IMG/VR virus record: IMGVR_UViG_3300032287_002932
Span: 1-42,191 of that record
DNA from: a virus
Strand: one strand, 5' to 3'
DNA: 42,191 nucleotides
Shown here in pieces: positions 1 through 7,258 of the stretch. The position numbers were made by a program, and so were the translations under genes. The number at the start of each line of letters is the position of its first letter. The stretch's first letter is position 1. The notes under the pieces were generated by a model. The model worked only from the letters and a program-made list of their open reading frames with translations, did not search any database and was not told the DNA's origin.

Positions 1-1
1 G

Positions 2-190
2 CCGACGGATGAGGAGATTGATGACTGGCATGGCCGGTGCGCCGATCTAACCAGAGTGGGCGAGGCTGACCACTACTGGGCATTTGACCTTCGGCATGAT
101 GAGGTAGCCGACGTTGTCCGCGCCGCCTTAGCCCGCTGGGGCCGCCCCGCCATCGAGCCGGTGCCTGGGGTGGAGGGTGCCGATAGTTGA
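2..190 (+). CDS. Conserved cyanobacterial/cyanophage hypothetical protein, 3' part only
   Basis: The reading frame is open from base 2 to a TGA at 188-190 and encodes 62 residues; the start lies outside the window. The end of the protein contains RRHDE-like and VVRAALARWGRPAIEPVP segments, a module I remember from many small unknown proteins of Synechococcus and its phages. Base composition is clearly more GC-rich than the genes that follow, which fits recent exchange with a GC-rich host. No function can be assigned. It slightly overlaps the next small gene, so the two are probably co-transcribed. Confidence 0.6.
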   Translation, partial: PTDEEIDDWHGRCADLTRVGEADHYWAFDLRHDEVADVVRAALARWGRPAIEPVPGVEGADS

Positions 191-314
191 CGCCCTGCTC
201 GCCCTCACCCTGCTGCTCGTCTTTGCCCTGTGGTTTACCTTCGGCGCAGCGGTTGAACTAAGTGTGAAAGTAATCTTTGTTAAGTTACTACCACTGTTAC
301 TCAGGTTACATTAA
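177..314 (+). CDS. Small hydrophobic membrane protein
   Basis: A 45-residue frame starting at GTG 177 holds one strongly hydrophobic stretch (LLALTLLLVFALWFTFGAAV), so it should be a single-pass membrane peptide. Its TAA shares a base with the ATG of the next gene, suggesting translational coupling. A GGAGG sits directly before the GTG, which is too close; the ATA at 183 has better spacing, so the true start is uncertain. It could be a minor lysis or membrane-modifying protein, but nothing specific supports that. Confidence 0.45.
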   Translation: MPIVDALLALTLLLVFALWFTFGAAVELSVKVIFVKLLPLLLRLH

Positions 315-661
315 TGAAGTGTCGCCAATGCAATAGCAAGAACACACGTGTTACTTGCACTGATCACTTTGATACATTCACTAAGCGTTACTGTCGATGC
401 CTCGATTGCCATTCAAAATTTCGAACTGTTGAATACTATGAAGAACGTAAGCCAGGCCCTCCGCCTGGCACACCAAGAACACGTAACATAACGCGTGGTG
501 AGTCCCATGGTTCTGCAGTATTTCAAGAGAAGGACATCCGTATGATGCGCACTCTTTATCAACAAGGCACAACCTTGGTATTCATAGCAACTAAATATGG
601 GACAAGTTCTTCTTACGTGTCACGCATTGTCAACTACAAATCATGGAGTCACATTAAATGA
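314..661 (+). CDS. Zinc-ribbon and helix-turn-helix DNA-binding protein
   Basis: 115 residues. The first 40 residues form a zinc ribbon (CRQC near residue 3 and CLDC near residue 29, followed by FRTVE), like the N-terminal ribbon of NrdR regulators, but the NrdR ATP-cone is absent. The C-terminal part (IATKYGTSSSYVSRIVNYKSW) reads as a helix-turn-helix of the kind used by phage regulators and some homing endonucleases. It probably binds DNA as an early regulator. It is joined to its downstream neighbour by an ATGA overlap. Confidence 0.65.
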   Translation: MKCRQCNSKNTRVTCTDHFDTFTKRYCRCLDCHSKFRTVEYYEERKPGPPPGTPRTRNITRGESHGSAVFQEKDIRMMRTLYQQGTTLVFIATKYGTSSSYVSRIVNYKSWSHIK

Positions 662-954
662 CCGGTGCCAAGTACGACTTCAACATTGGTGATCGCGTAG
701 CCGAACGTCCCAAGTCACATGGGTTGTTTGCTGTAAGTAAAGAAGCTGAGGAGATTGTTAAACGCAATAGGTCTCAAAGGTATGGCACCATCGTTGGCTA
801 TGACACACAGCTAAACAAAAGCGGTAAACGCATGAACATGTTGCTTGTGCAATGGGATCACCTTAAGTCTCCAATGAAACATGCAAGATGTAGGATTTGT
901 CCCATTGATCAGCTTGCTACATTGACAAAACAAATTATTGTCCCGGGGGAATAA
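658..954 (+). CDS. Conserved phage hypothetical protein, SH3-like
   Basis: 98 residues. The protein begins with a GDRVAERP segment and later has YGTIVGYD and LLVQWDHL, alternating strands that suggest a small SH3-like or KOW-like beta barrel, then a C-terminal CRICPIDQL. I recognise no function. The ATG overlaps the stop of the zinc-ribbon gene, so the pair may act together or simply share translation. Confidence 0.55.
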   Translation: MTGAKYDFNIGDRVAERPKSHGLFAVSKEAEEIVKRNRSQRYGTIVGYDTQLNKSGKRMNMLLVQWDHLKSPMKHARCRICPIDQLATLTKQIIVPGE

Positions 955-956
955 CC

Positions 957-1112
957 ATGAACGTATCACTTGTTTGGGTCACGCCTCAAGCCGAAGAGTT
1001 GATCACACGCATGGCTCGGGTGTCAGCTCCAAAGAATCAAGGGAATATGGAGACTGCCCCTAAGTTGTTGCGTTATTTGATTACGCACCAGCATTGGAGT
1101 TTTAAAGAGTAA
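957..1112 (+). pseudogene. thyX: Truncated 5' remnant of thyX
   Basis: An ATG frame of 51 residues ending at TAA 1110-1112. By hand alignment about 30 of 47 residues match the start of the intact ThyX encoded at 1556-2209 (shared LVWVTP, MARVS, and a final HxHxS). It stops at the point where the family continues with a conserved PFEM-type segment; the last residues FKE are not thyX-like and come from the junction. It lacks all flavin- and dUMP-binding residues and cannot be a working enzyme. The HNH gene starts 4 bases later, and the AAAGAG that serves as its ribosome site lies within this frame. Confidence 0.8.
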
Positions 1113-1116
1113 ATTC

Positions 1117-1635
1117 ATGTCTGAATTAAAACAGTGCACTAGGTGCAAAGAAATTAAATCAATTGATTTGTTTCCACATATATCAAAAGAAAATAGAAAA
1201 CGCAGATCACAATGTAAACGTTGTTGTGTAGAATTGCAACGTAAATATTATTCAGATAAACCAGATCAATATAAAGACTATGTTAAAAAACGTAATCATA
1301 AATACCAAGGTATTTACAAAAGAGTTGCAAATCTAAAAACTTTTGGATTAACAGTTAAAGATTATGATGAAATGTTGATTGCGCAAAACAATCAATGCGC
1401 AATTTGTGGAACATTTAAATGTGGGTCAGGCAGGCGTTTTGCTATTGACCATTGCCACCATACTGGTAAGATACGTGGACTTCTTTGCTTGAGATGCAAT
1501 CAAGCAATTGGAAAGTTCCATGACAACTATTTCCTTTTACAACAAGCAGCAGATTATGTCGCAGGTCGAATTAGTGTGGGTCACCCCCAACGCAGAAAAC
1601 CTGATAGTGGAAATGGCGAGGGTATCAAATCCTAA
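1117..1635 (+). CDS. HNH endonuclease, recombination endonuclease VII type (homing candidate)
   Basis: 172 residues. N-terminal zinc knuckles (CTRC near residue 7, CKRC near 33) are followed by the endonuclease VII/HNH core: CAICG, then DHCHHTGKIRG, then LCLRCNQAIG, a beta-beta-alpha metal fold with a His-Asp-His centre. Such proteins nick or cut DNA and often act as free-standing homing endonucleases. The gene is much richer in A+T than its surroundings. The family normally ends soon after the ADY segment; here the frame runs 26 residues further, translating the start of thyX in another frame. It lies between a thyX remnant and the intact thyX. Confidence 0.85.
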   Translation: MSELKQCTRCKEIKSIDLFPHISKENRKRRSQCKRCCVELQRKYYSDKPDQYKDYVKKRNHKYQGIYKRVANLKTFGLTVKDYDEMLIAQNNQCAICGTFKCGSGRRFAIDHCHHTGKIRGLLCLRCNQAIGKFHDNYFLLQQAADYVAGRISVGHPQRRKPDSGNGEGIKS

Positions 1636-2209
1636 GAATGCAAAAAACACTGAGACTGCTTCGCGTTTATTGTCTTATTTGTTAAAACATAAACACTACT
1701 CTCCGTACGAAATGGCTAACATGTGTGTTGAAATCAACACGACACGTGCAATATCTGCACAAATTATTCGCCATCGTTCGTTTAGCTTTCAAGAATTTAG
1801 TCAGCGCTACGCTGATATCAATGAGCTTGGCTCAGCTGTTATCCCACACCTGCGTCGTCAAGACCACAGCAATAGACAAAACAGTATCGACGACTTGACA
1901 TCGGAAGATGTTGCCAACTTCTATCGGCGCATCAGTCAACTCTTTGAGGATACTGAGCATCTCTATCGTGAGATGGTAAGTCACGGCATTGCCAAAGAGT
2001 GCGCCAGGAACATCCTGCCGATGGGTACGCAGACTAAGATTTACATGAACGGTTCGCTCCGTTCGTGGATACATTACCTGCAGTTAAGAACTTCCAATGG
2101 AACCCAAGCAGAACACAAACAAATCGCAGAAGAAATCAAACAAATCTTCTGTGCACAATTCCCAGTCATTGGAGAAGCTGTGTTCTCAGGAGATCCAGGG
2201 ATTGCCTGA
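1556..2209 (+). CDS. thyX: Flavin-dependent thymidylate synthase
   Basis: 217 residues from ATG 1556, chosen because the protein then begins like the family and like the upstream remnant; the earlier in-frame ATG at 1508 is inside the HNH gene. ThyX methylates dUMP to dTMP using methylenetetrahydrofolate, NADPH and FAD. The signature is intact near residue 72 (RHRSFSFQEFSQRY), as are NILPMG and the LRSWIHYLQLR segment with the substrate-contacting arginines. The start overlaps the 3' end of the HNH gene by 80 bases with only a weak ribosome site. It serves the phage dTMP pool together with dCTP deaminase at 33940. Confidence 0.92.
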   Translation: MSQVELVWVTPNAENLIVEMARVSNPKNAKNTETASRLLSYLLKHKHYSPYEMANMCVEINTTRAISAQIIRHRSFSFQEFSQRYADINELGSAVIPHLRRQDHSNRQNSIDDLTSEDVANFYRRISQLFEDTEHLYREMVSHGIAKECARNILPMGTQTKIYMNGSLRSWIHYLQLRTSNGTQAEHKQIAEEIKQIFCAQFPVIGEAVFSGDPGIA

Positions 2210-2234
2210 GGATGCTTCTGGTCAGCCCGTTGAA

Positions 2235-2354
2235 TCAGACAACAACTTCAGCAGGTTGTTTTTTTAATTCTTTGATGGCACGCTTGGACTCTACATCCTT
2301 GCGTGTTTGTTTTTTCTTTTGGTTTGCCAGGTACACAAGCAGTGCTTGATCCAT
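2235..2354 (-). CDS. Possible small lysine-rich protein (weak)
   Basis: A leftward 39-residue frame (MDQALLVYLA followed by a run rich in K, Q and R, ending in EVVV) fills the gap between thyX and the next rightward gene. Its end overlaps the candidate thyX terminator. There is no good ribosome-binding site and no recognised relative. I list it because the gap is otherwise empty, but it may be chance coding. Confidence 0.27.
   Translation of the reverse strand: MDQALLVYLANQKKKQTRKDVESKRAIKELKKQPAEVVV
2241..2265 (+). terminator. Weak Rho-independent terminator after thyX
   Basis: AACAAC and GTTGTT can pair across an 8-base loop, followed by an unbroken T run. The stem is only 6 bp and AT-rich, so termination would be partial. 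It lies 32 bases after the thyX stop. Confidence 0.42.
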
Positions 2355-2424
2355 TATTCTGTATCTGTTGATACTGAAGTTTACTCCAATTGACGTACAC
2401 CATGTCGTTCACTGTGTAACACAA

Positions 2425-2661
2425 ATGACACCAAACGAATACCAACGCAACGCACGTTTTAATTGTTTGGCAGAGTATGATCACTTTGCTAAACCAAATG
2501 ACTTTATCGAAGTAACCGAATGGTACAACGGTGAAGGCTTTGATGTACATCTCAGCACTAGCGCTGGTGAACAGCGTATGTCATTTAGCTGGGGTGAGTA
2601 CCAAGCATTGAAAACAACCCTTGGTGACTGGGTTGAAAACAATTTGGAGGATGAAAAATGA
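2425..2661 (+). CDS. Conserved cyanophage hypothetical protein
   Basis: 78 residues from ATG 2425 (MTPNEYQRNARF). A longer frame starts at TTG 2368, but the ATG gives the N-terminus I remember for this family. It contains AEYDHFAKPNDFIEV and SFSWGEYQALK, motifs I have seen in unknown cyanophage proteins. Function unknown. The stop overlaps the next start by four bases (ATGA), so it is part of the same translational unit. Confidence 0.6.
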   Translation: MTPNEYQRNARFNCLAEYDHFAKPNDFIEVTEWYNGEGFDVHLSTSAGEQRMSFSWGEYQALKTTLGDWVENNLEDEK

Positions 2662-2981
2662 CTAACCAACATCCAATTATTCCACCACTTGAGCTGTTAG
2701 ATAAGTGGGACAACCTGCCATTAAGCACTCAACAGATCTTTGTGATTGCCGCCCAATGGGGCGCGGACCAGGAGCTGGAGGCGTGTTGTGAGTGGGTATC
2801 TAAGTATCTCCCATACCTTGGAGATTTCCCCATGCCTGAAGACAAACTCCGCGTCGCACGCCGCCCCAAGCTGTCAAGCTTAAAGGAGCAAGCGCTTGCG
2901 GCGTTGCTGCACCTTGACCACGGACAGCACAACGAACGCTGCTTGATCATTCGCCGCGCCTTGGAGGCGCTACCTGAATGA
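2658..2981 (+). CDS. Modular cyanobacterial/cyanophage hypothetical protein
   Basis: 107 residues. The segments WGADQELEACCEWV, SLKEQALAAL and a C-terminal IIRRALEALPE form a modular protein type I recall from freshwater and coastal Synechococcus and their phages, where parts are shuffled between small proteins. Function unknown. The gene is GC-rich at its 3' end compared with thyX and the HNH gene, suggesting exchange with the host gene pool. It overlaps both neighbours by four bases. Confidence 0.65.
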   Translation: MTNQHPIIPPLELLDKWDNLPLSTQQIFVIAAQWGADQELEACCEWVSKYLPYLGDFPMPEDKLRVARRPKLSSLKEQALAALLHLDHGQHNERCLIIRRALEALPE

Positions 2982-3364
2982 CTGAACCTCTAACGCGAAA
3001 CAGAGTTGACATCAAAGCTATTTTGGCCGACCCCTTGCTCCGAGAAGAGTTAATTGAGGGTGCTACAGATTTCATTTGTAAAGTTGAAGGTATTCGCCCT
3101 TGTAAAGGAGATTTGGAAATGACTGAACTATCACCACAAGCGCAGGCGGTGTTGGATGCTTGGAGCGACAACACCCTTTATACCAAAGACAAAGAACCCC
3201 AAGCACTTGCCGCCGCCCTCCGCGCCGCTGCGGATCAGGTGGTGCCGGAAGAGACGTGGCTAGGAACAGAAGAGCCTTACTACGCCTATTACCAACAACG
3301 GTGGGATACGCGCCGCGATCTCCTCGCCATCGCCGCCGAGCTGGAGGGTGTGACCTCACGGTGA
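2978..3364 (+). CDS. Fused modular cyanobacterial/cyanophage hypothetical protein
   Basis: 128 residues that look like two modules joined. Residues 1-41 (DIKAILADPLLREELIEGATDFICKVEG, quoted in part: LLREELIEGATDF) form one; from the internal Met near residue 48, MTELSPQAQAVLDAW to AIAAELEG forms another that I recall as a stand-alone protein. The internal ATG at 3119 has an AAAGGAG ribosome site just upstream, so the second module might also be made separately. Function unknown. It ends the first rightward operon, before a good promoter. Confidence 0.6.
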   Translation: MTEPLTRNRVDIKAILADPLLREELIEGATDFICKVEGIRPCKGDLEMTELSPQAQAVLDAWSDNTLYTKDKEPQALAAALRAAADQVVPEETWLGTEEPYYAYYQQRWDTRRDLLAIAAELEGVTSR

Positions 3365-3428
3365 TCAAGCCGCAAGGTCATTCACTTACCAGCCAGGGGA
3401 AGCAGCAGAAACCCTGACTCCCTCGGGG

Positions 3429-3458
3429 TTGACGCTGCTCTGCTACGCCCCATATAAT
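3429..3458 (+). promoter_or_regulatory. Sigma-70 type promoter
   Basis: TTGACG at 3429-3434 and a perfect TATAAT at 3453-3458 are 18 bases apart. The predicted start of transcription, about 7 bases beyond the -10 box, falls at the first base of the leader hairpin at 3465. It would drive the GP88-family gene, the polymerase and the genes beyond, probably early with host RNA polymerase. Confidence 0.75.
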
Positions 3459-3464
3459 CATACA

Positions 3465-3488
3465 CGTCCTAAGCATGACGTTAAACTG
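3465..3488 (+). promoter_or_regulatory. Leader hairpin element, copy 1
   Basis: CGTC, loop CTAAGCAT, GACG, then TTAAACTG. It lies 23 bases before the ATG of the GP88-family gene and at the expected 5' end of the transcript. Three related copies occur at 6395, 7496 and 10610. The following 23 bases contain no Shine-Dalgarno sequence. Confidence 0.6.
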
Positions 3489-3511
3489 TTAGTCAACTCA
3501 ACTCAACTACC

Positions 3512-4279
3512 ATGAAACTTCTCAAGTTTTCTACCGGCAACGGCAAGCTCAAGAATCGTTTGATCTTCTCGCTGCCAGCGGGATACGCCTGCCCTCACGC
3601 GGGTGTGTGTAAGACCATGGCGGATCGTGCCACTGGTGCCATCATTGATCTGCCACAGTACAACGGCACAACAGCAGATGAGTTCCGCTGCTTTGCTGCC
3701 ATGGCAGAGGTCAGGCCAAACGTACGGGAGGCACGCTGGCACAACTGGGATTTGCTGCGTGATGTTATGTATGGCAATGGGAACCAGGCATTGTTGTTGC
3801 GTGATCTAATTGACATGTCGCTCAGCATGCAACCACCAAAAGAACTGGTGCGTGTTCACGAGTCAGGAGATTTCTGGACTGAGAACTATCTCAAAGCATG
3901 GCTGATGGTTGCTGAGCAACGACCTAAGCAAAAGTTCTATGCTTATACCAAGTCCCTTGGGATGTGGCACAATCTTAAAGATCTGATACCATCCAACTTT
4001 TATCTCACCGCATCCTATGGCGGTACGTTGGATTATATGTTGCTTAAGTATCCAGACGTTTACACACGCATTGCGTATGTGGTGTACACGGAAGAAGAAG
4101 CAGCAGAGCGTGGACTTGAGATCGACCATGACGATAGCCACTGCCTTGGTGACAAGTCATTCGCACTCTTGGTTCATGGGTCCCAAAGGGCAGGTACTCC
4201 TGCATCCCAAGCGTTGTCTCAACGCAAGAAGGATGGGAAGTTTGTTGGGTACGGTAAATCAATGCAGAAGATATCCTGA
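3512..4279 (+). CDS. GP88-family phage protein
   Basis: 255 residues. The start (KLLKFSTGNGKLKN, FSLPAGYACPHAGVC) and the later HESGDFWTENYLKAW and FYAYTKSL match the phage GP88 family as I remember it, which has conserved cysteines near the N-terminus and an aromatic-rich core. The family is common in phages of actinobacteria and cyanobacteria but its role is unknown. It is the first gene after the 3429 promoter and the first leader hairpin, and precedes the DNA polymerase, so an early role in DNA metabolism or host takeover is plausible but unproven. Confidence 0.72.
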   Translation: MKLLKFSTGNGKLKNRLIFSLPAGYACPHAGVCKTMADRATGAIIDLPQYNGTTADEFRCFAAMAEVRPNVREARWHNWDLLRDVMYGNGNQALLLRDLIDMSLSMQPPKELVRVHESGDFWTENYLKAWLMVAEQRPKQKFYAYTKSLGMWHNLKDLIPSNFYLTASYGGTLDYMLLKYPDVYTRIAYVVYTEEEAAERGLEIDHDDSHCLGDKSFALLVHGSQRAGTPASQALSQRKKDGKFVGYGKSMQKIS

Positions 4280-4304
4280 ATATCTTGCATTGACAAACAA
4301 ATCC

Positions 4305-4324
4305 GATAACATCTGACAGTTATC
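4305..4324. promoter_or_regulatory. Perfect inverted repeat before a small gene
   Basis: GATAAC and GTTATC are separated by eight bases (ATCTGACA). It sits 11 bases before the ATG at 4336. The loop length matches the leader hairpins elsewhere, but the sequence differs and the TAAACTG tail is missing. It may be an operator or an RNA hairpin. Confidence 0.4.
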
Positions 4325-4335
4325 TTCTTGTTCAG

Positions 4336-4569
4336 ATGAGCTACGTCATTGTCTCCTGGAAATCAGGAGCGCCGCATGCGGTACATGCATGCAGCAAAAC
4401 TAATTCTTTCCAGTTGGTTCCATTAGACTCTGACGTAGCTCTTACCAAGATTTTTTCGCATCCGTATCGTGCGGGTGCGCAACAAATTTTAAATTGGATT
4501 AACAAGAATGATGACCAGCTCGCCCGTCAAGAACTCGACGTTTACGATGAAGCCCAGTTCCGCAAGTGA
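4336..4569 (+). CDS. Hypothetical protein before DNA polymerase
   Basis: 77 residues with no recognised motif. It contains a beta-like start (YVIVSWKSG), a histidine-containing middle and an amphipathic C-terminal helix (AGAQQILNWI, then an acidic tail). It overlaps the 5' end of the polymerase gene and lies between it and the GP88-family gene, so it is probably co-expressed with replication genes. Confidence 0.5.
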   Translation: MSYVIVSWKSGAPHAVHACSKTNSFQLVPLDSDVALTKIFSHPYRAGAQQILNWINKNDDQLARQELDVYDEAQFRK

Positions 4570-6373
4570 TACTTGGCTTGTATTTGATTGTGAGACGGAC
4601 GGGTTGTACGATCAGGCCACTGTTGTCCATTGCATTGTTATTTATGACATCAATCGAAAACAAACTTTTACTTACGGGCCTGATTGTATTACTGATGCTC
4701 TTGCTCATTTGGCAACCGCTGATGTACTCCTTGGTCACAATGTAATCTTCTATGACATTCCTGTACTAACAAAGCTTTATCCTACTTTCACGCACAATGC
4801 CAGGGTCATCGACACACTTGTGTGCACTCGATTGATCTGGCCAAGGGAATTACTCAATGACCTTGACGCAGAACAATATCCGCAGGTTCCATCGAAACTG
4901 CGGGGATCAGCTTCTCTTAAGGCCTGGGGATGGCGCTTGGCCGATAACAAAATCAACTTCAAAGACTTCTCGCAATACTCTGAGGAAATGCTGGTGTACT
5001 GCGTCCAGGACGTTGTCATTACTACCAGGCTTTGGCAAAAGATTGCAGACGAATACTATCCGCAATCAGCGCTCAAACTTGAGCATGACTTTGCTATCGC
5101 GATTAACCGACAAATTAGATCAGGTATTCCTTTTGATGTTGATGCATCTCTTGATCTTGTGGATGAACTACGCACAAAGCAACAAGACATCGAGGCAAAA
5201 CTAAAAGAAATCTTTCCGCCAATCAAACATGAAACAGTATTCATTCCAAAGGTCAACAACAAAGCTAGGGGTTATGTCAAGGGTGAACCATTTGTCAAGG
5301 TTCATTATGAAGAATTCAACCCAGGTTCACGCCAACAAATTGTTGATCGTCTACAAGAAAAGTACGGATGGACTCCTGAAAAAACAACTGAGAAAGGTAA
5401 TCCAATTCTTGATGACGATGTACTTGAATCACTTCCATATCCAGAGGCCCAGGTACTAGCTCAATACATGCTGGTCAAAAAACGTCTAGGACAAATCGTA
5501 GATGGCAACAACGCTTGGAACAAGTTGGTTAATAACGACACTGGTCGTATGCACGGTGATGTTGTTACTAATGGTTGTATCACTGGCCGCTGCGCTCATC
5601 GCAACCCAAACATGGGTCAAGTCCCTGCTGGTTACTCACCTTACGGTAAAGAATGCCGTTCTTTTTTCCATGCTCCTATGGGTTGGCAGCTACTTGGTAT
5701 CGATGCCAAAGCGTTAGAGCTGCGTTGTCTTGCTGGATATCTAGCCATTTGGGATGGCGGTGAGTACGCCAAGCTTGTTGTTAATCCTGAATCAGATATC
5801 CATACAATCAACCAGGAACTATTTGGCGTGGCTACCAGGGATATCTCTAAGCGTTTGCTTTATGGATTGTTGTATGGAGCTGGTGCACTAAAGGCTGGCA
5901 CGATTGTGGATCCGAATGAAAAAGATGAAACAGTTCTGCGTCAACTAGGAAGGACTGCAATCAATTCATTCATGAAAGGTGTACCTGCATTGCGTCACCT
6001 CAAGGAACAAATTGAGAATACACTTGCAGAACGTACGTATTTGATTGGGCTCGACGGTCGCCACTTGTATTGTCGTTCAGCGTTTAAAGGATTGAATGTG
6101 CTGTTGCAATCAGCAGGTGCAATTCTTATGAAACAAGTTGTTATTACAATTCAAAACAACATCACCAATAACTTGGGCCTGGTGTATGGAGAAGACTGGG
6201 AACAAATGCTGATGATCCATGATGAAGTTCAGTTGGCTGCCAAGCCGGAACACATTTTGAAGATCCAGGAGCAGGCAATGGCCGCGTTCCCACAAGCACA
6301 GGAATTCTTTGGGTTCAGGTGTTTGATTGAAGGCGACTCTCGTGTAGGATCCAACTGGTCTGAGACGCATTAA
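4550..6373 (+). CDS. DNA polymerase, family A, T7-like with proofreading domain
   Basis: 607 residues from ATG 4550; ATG 4508 is an alternative that extends it by 14. The N-terminal 3'-5' exonuclease shows FDCETDG near residue 12, LLGHNVIFYDIPVL and YCVQDVVITT (Exo III). The polymerase domain has motif A GIDAKALELR near 383, motif B RDISKRLLYGLLYG near 430, and motif C MIHDEVQ near 555. There is no 5'-3' nuclease domain. The tyrosine in motif B (LLYG) is the T7-type residue, known to lower discrimination against dideoxynucleotides. Motif A has lysine where T7 has serine. It is the main replicative polymerase of this phage. Confidence 0.93.
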   Translation, partial: KPSSASDTWLVFDCETDGLYDQATVVHCIVIYDINRKQTFTYGPDCITDALAHLATADVLLGHNVIFYDIPVLTKLYPTFTHNARVIDTLVCTRLIWPRELLNDLDAEQYPQVPSKLRGSASLKAWGWRLADNKINFKDFSQYSEEMLVYCVQDVVITTRLWQKIADEYYPQSALKLEHDFAIAINRQIRSGIPFDVDASLDLVDELRTKQQDIEAKLKEIFPPIKHETVFIPKVNNKARGYVKGEPFVKVHYEEFNPGSRQQIVDRLQEKYGWTPEKTTEKGNPILDDDVLESLPYPEAQVLAQYMLVKKRLGQIVDGNNAWNKLVNNDTGRMHGDVVTNGCITGRCAHRNPNMGQVPAGYSPYGKECRSFFHAPMGWQLLGIDAKALELRCLAGYLAIWDGGEYAKLVVNPESDIHTINQELFGVATRDISKRLLYGLLYGAGALKAGTIVDPNEKDETVLRQLGRTAINSFMKGVPALRHLKEQIENTLAERTYLIGLDGRHLYCRSAFKGLNVLLQSAGAILMKQVVITIQNNITNNLGLVYGEDWEQMLMIHDEVQLAAKPEHILKIQEQAMAAFPQAQEFFGFRCLIEGDSRVGSNWSETH

Positions 6374-6394
6374 CCATTCATAAGAATGGGTGTC

Positions 6395-6418
6395 CGTCCT
6401 AGGCATGACGCTAAACTG
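6395..6418 (+). promoter_or_regulatory. Leader hairpin element, copy 2
   Basis: CGTC, loop CTAGGCAT, GACG, then CTAAACTG. It lies 24 bases before the ATG of the SSB gene. AAGAAT just upstream is at best a weak -10 box and no -35 is visible. The stretch between hairpin and ATG has no Shine-Dalgarno sequence. Confidence 0.6.
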
Positions 6419-6442
6419 CTGTAACACTATCCTTTTGATCCC

Positions 6443-7258
6443 ATGAATTTTTGTTGCATCTGTGCACAGCTGGGTGAAAACCCACGCGAAGTTTTTACTA
6501 GCGCATCCTCAACTGCAATTCGTTGCTCCGTCATCCTTCCTCCTGTTGGAAACAAAGCACCTACCACAATTGAATACAACATCTACGGAAAACAATCCGA
6601 GCGTTTCCAGCGACTGCATAAAGGAAACCTCATCTACATTCACGGCGCCAAGCTACGTTATGATCTCGAATCCAAAACGTATTCGCTACATGGAGGAGTT
6701 GTTGCAGAGGTTACAGATACATTCCCAATCCTCAACTCAATCATATTGACTGGTCGTTGTGTTAAAGACATTGATCAGTCTGATGCACGTGCATTTAAAA
6801 CAACCGCCGATGGTTTGATGATTGCCAATCAAAGCATCTCGGTTAATACCGGTAAAGGCCAAGCGGATCTGTTTAACTTTTATGCAATCAACAATGCAAC
6901 AGACAAGTTTAATCAAGCCGAACTTCTGGTGAATTTCACCAGGAAAGGCACGGGTATTACGATCCATGGACGATTGGTTACTGATCGTTTTAAAGATGCC
7001 AATACCCAGGAGATTCGTAACATCTCCAAACTTCAACTGGTCAATATGACCTTGGCTCCCAAAGGAGCAGATGGTAGTGCGCCTAAGCCTGTAGCACCGC
7101 AAACAACTGTGGCATCGGCAGGTGAGGTAACATCCCTCTGGGGTGGACGCACCGCTGAGGAGAACAACGATCCTTGGAACCAAGCATCAGGTGGCGGTCT
7201 GCCTGAAATCCCTGGTCAATACGGACAAGCTCCTAACCTCGACGAGATTCCTTTCTGA
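6443..7258 (+). CDS. Single-stranded DNA-binding protein with two OB folds
   Basis: 271 residues. Residues about 5-90 and 95-210 each look like an OB fold; the second has typical SSB features (SIILTGRCVKDI, NQSISVNTGKG, then a KGTGITIHGRL strand). A glycine- and proline-rich linker leads to the C-terminal tip LDEIPF, close to the bacterial SSB tip DDDIPF that recruits replication proteins. The doubled OB fold in one chain differs from the one-fold bacterial protein and may halve the subunit number. It follows DNA polymerase and starts after leader hairpin 2. Confidence 0.8.
   Translation: MNFCCICAQLGENPREVFTSASSTAIRCSVILPPVGNKAPTTIEYNIYGKQSERFQRLHKGNLIYIHGAKLRYDLESKTYSLHGGVVAEVTDTFPILNSIILTGRCVKDIDQSDARAFKTTADGLMIANQSISVNTGKGQADLFNFYAINNATDKFNQAELLVNFTRKGTGITIHGRLVTDRFKDANTQEIRNISKLQLVNMTLAPKGADGSAPKPVAPQTTVASAGEVTSLWGGRTAEENNDPWNQASGGGLPEIPGQYGQAPNLDEIPF

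Noticed and set aside
314-661. NrdR repressor
   Set aside because: Only the zinc ribbon fits. The ATP-cone domain is absent and a helix-turn-helix follows instead.
957-1635. Group I intron with an HNH gene inside thyX
   Set aside because: Only 4 bases lie between the thyX remnant stop and the HNH start, there is no intron core, and the downstream thyX has its own complete 5' end, so no splicing is needed.
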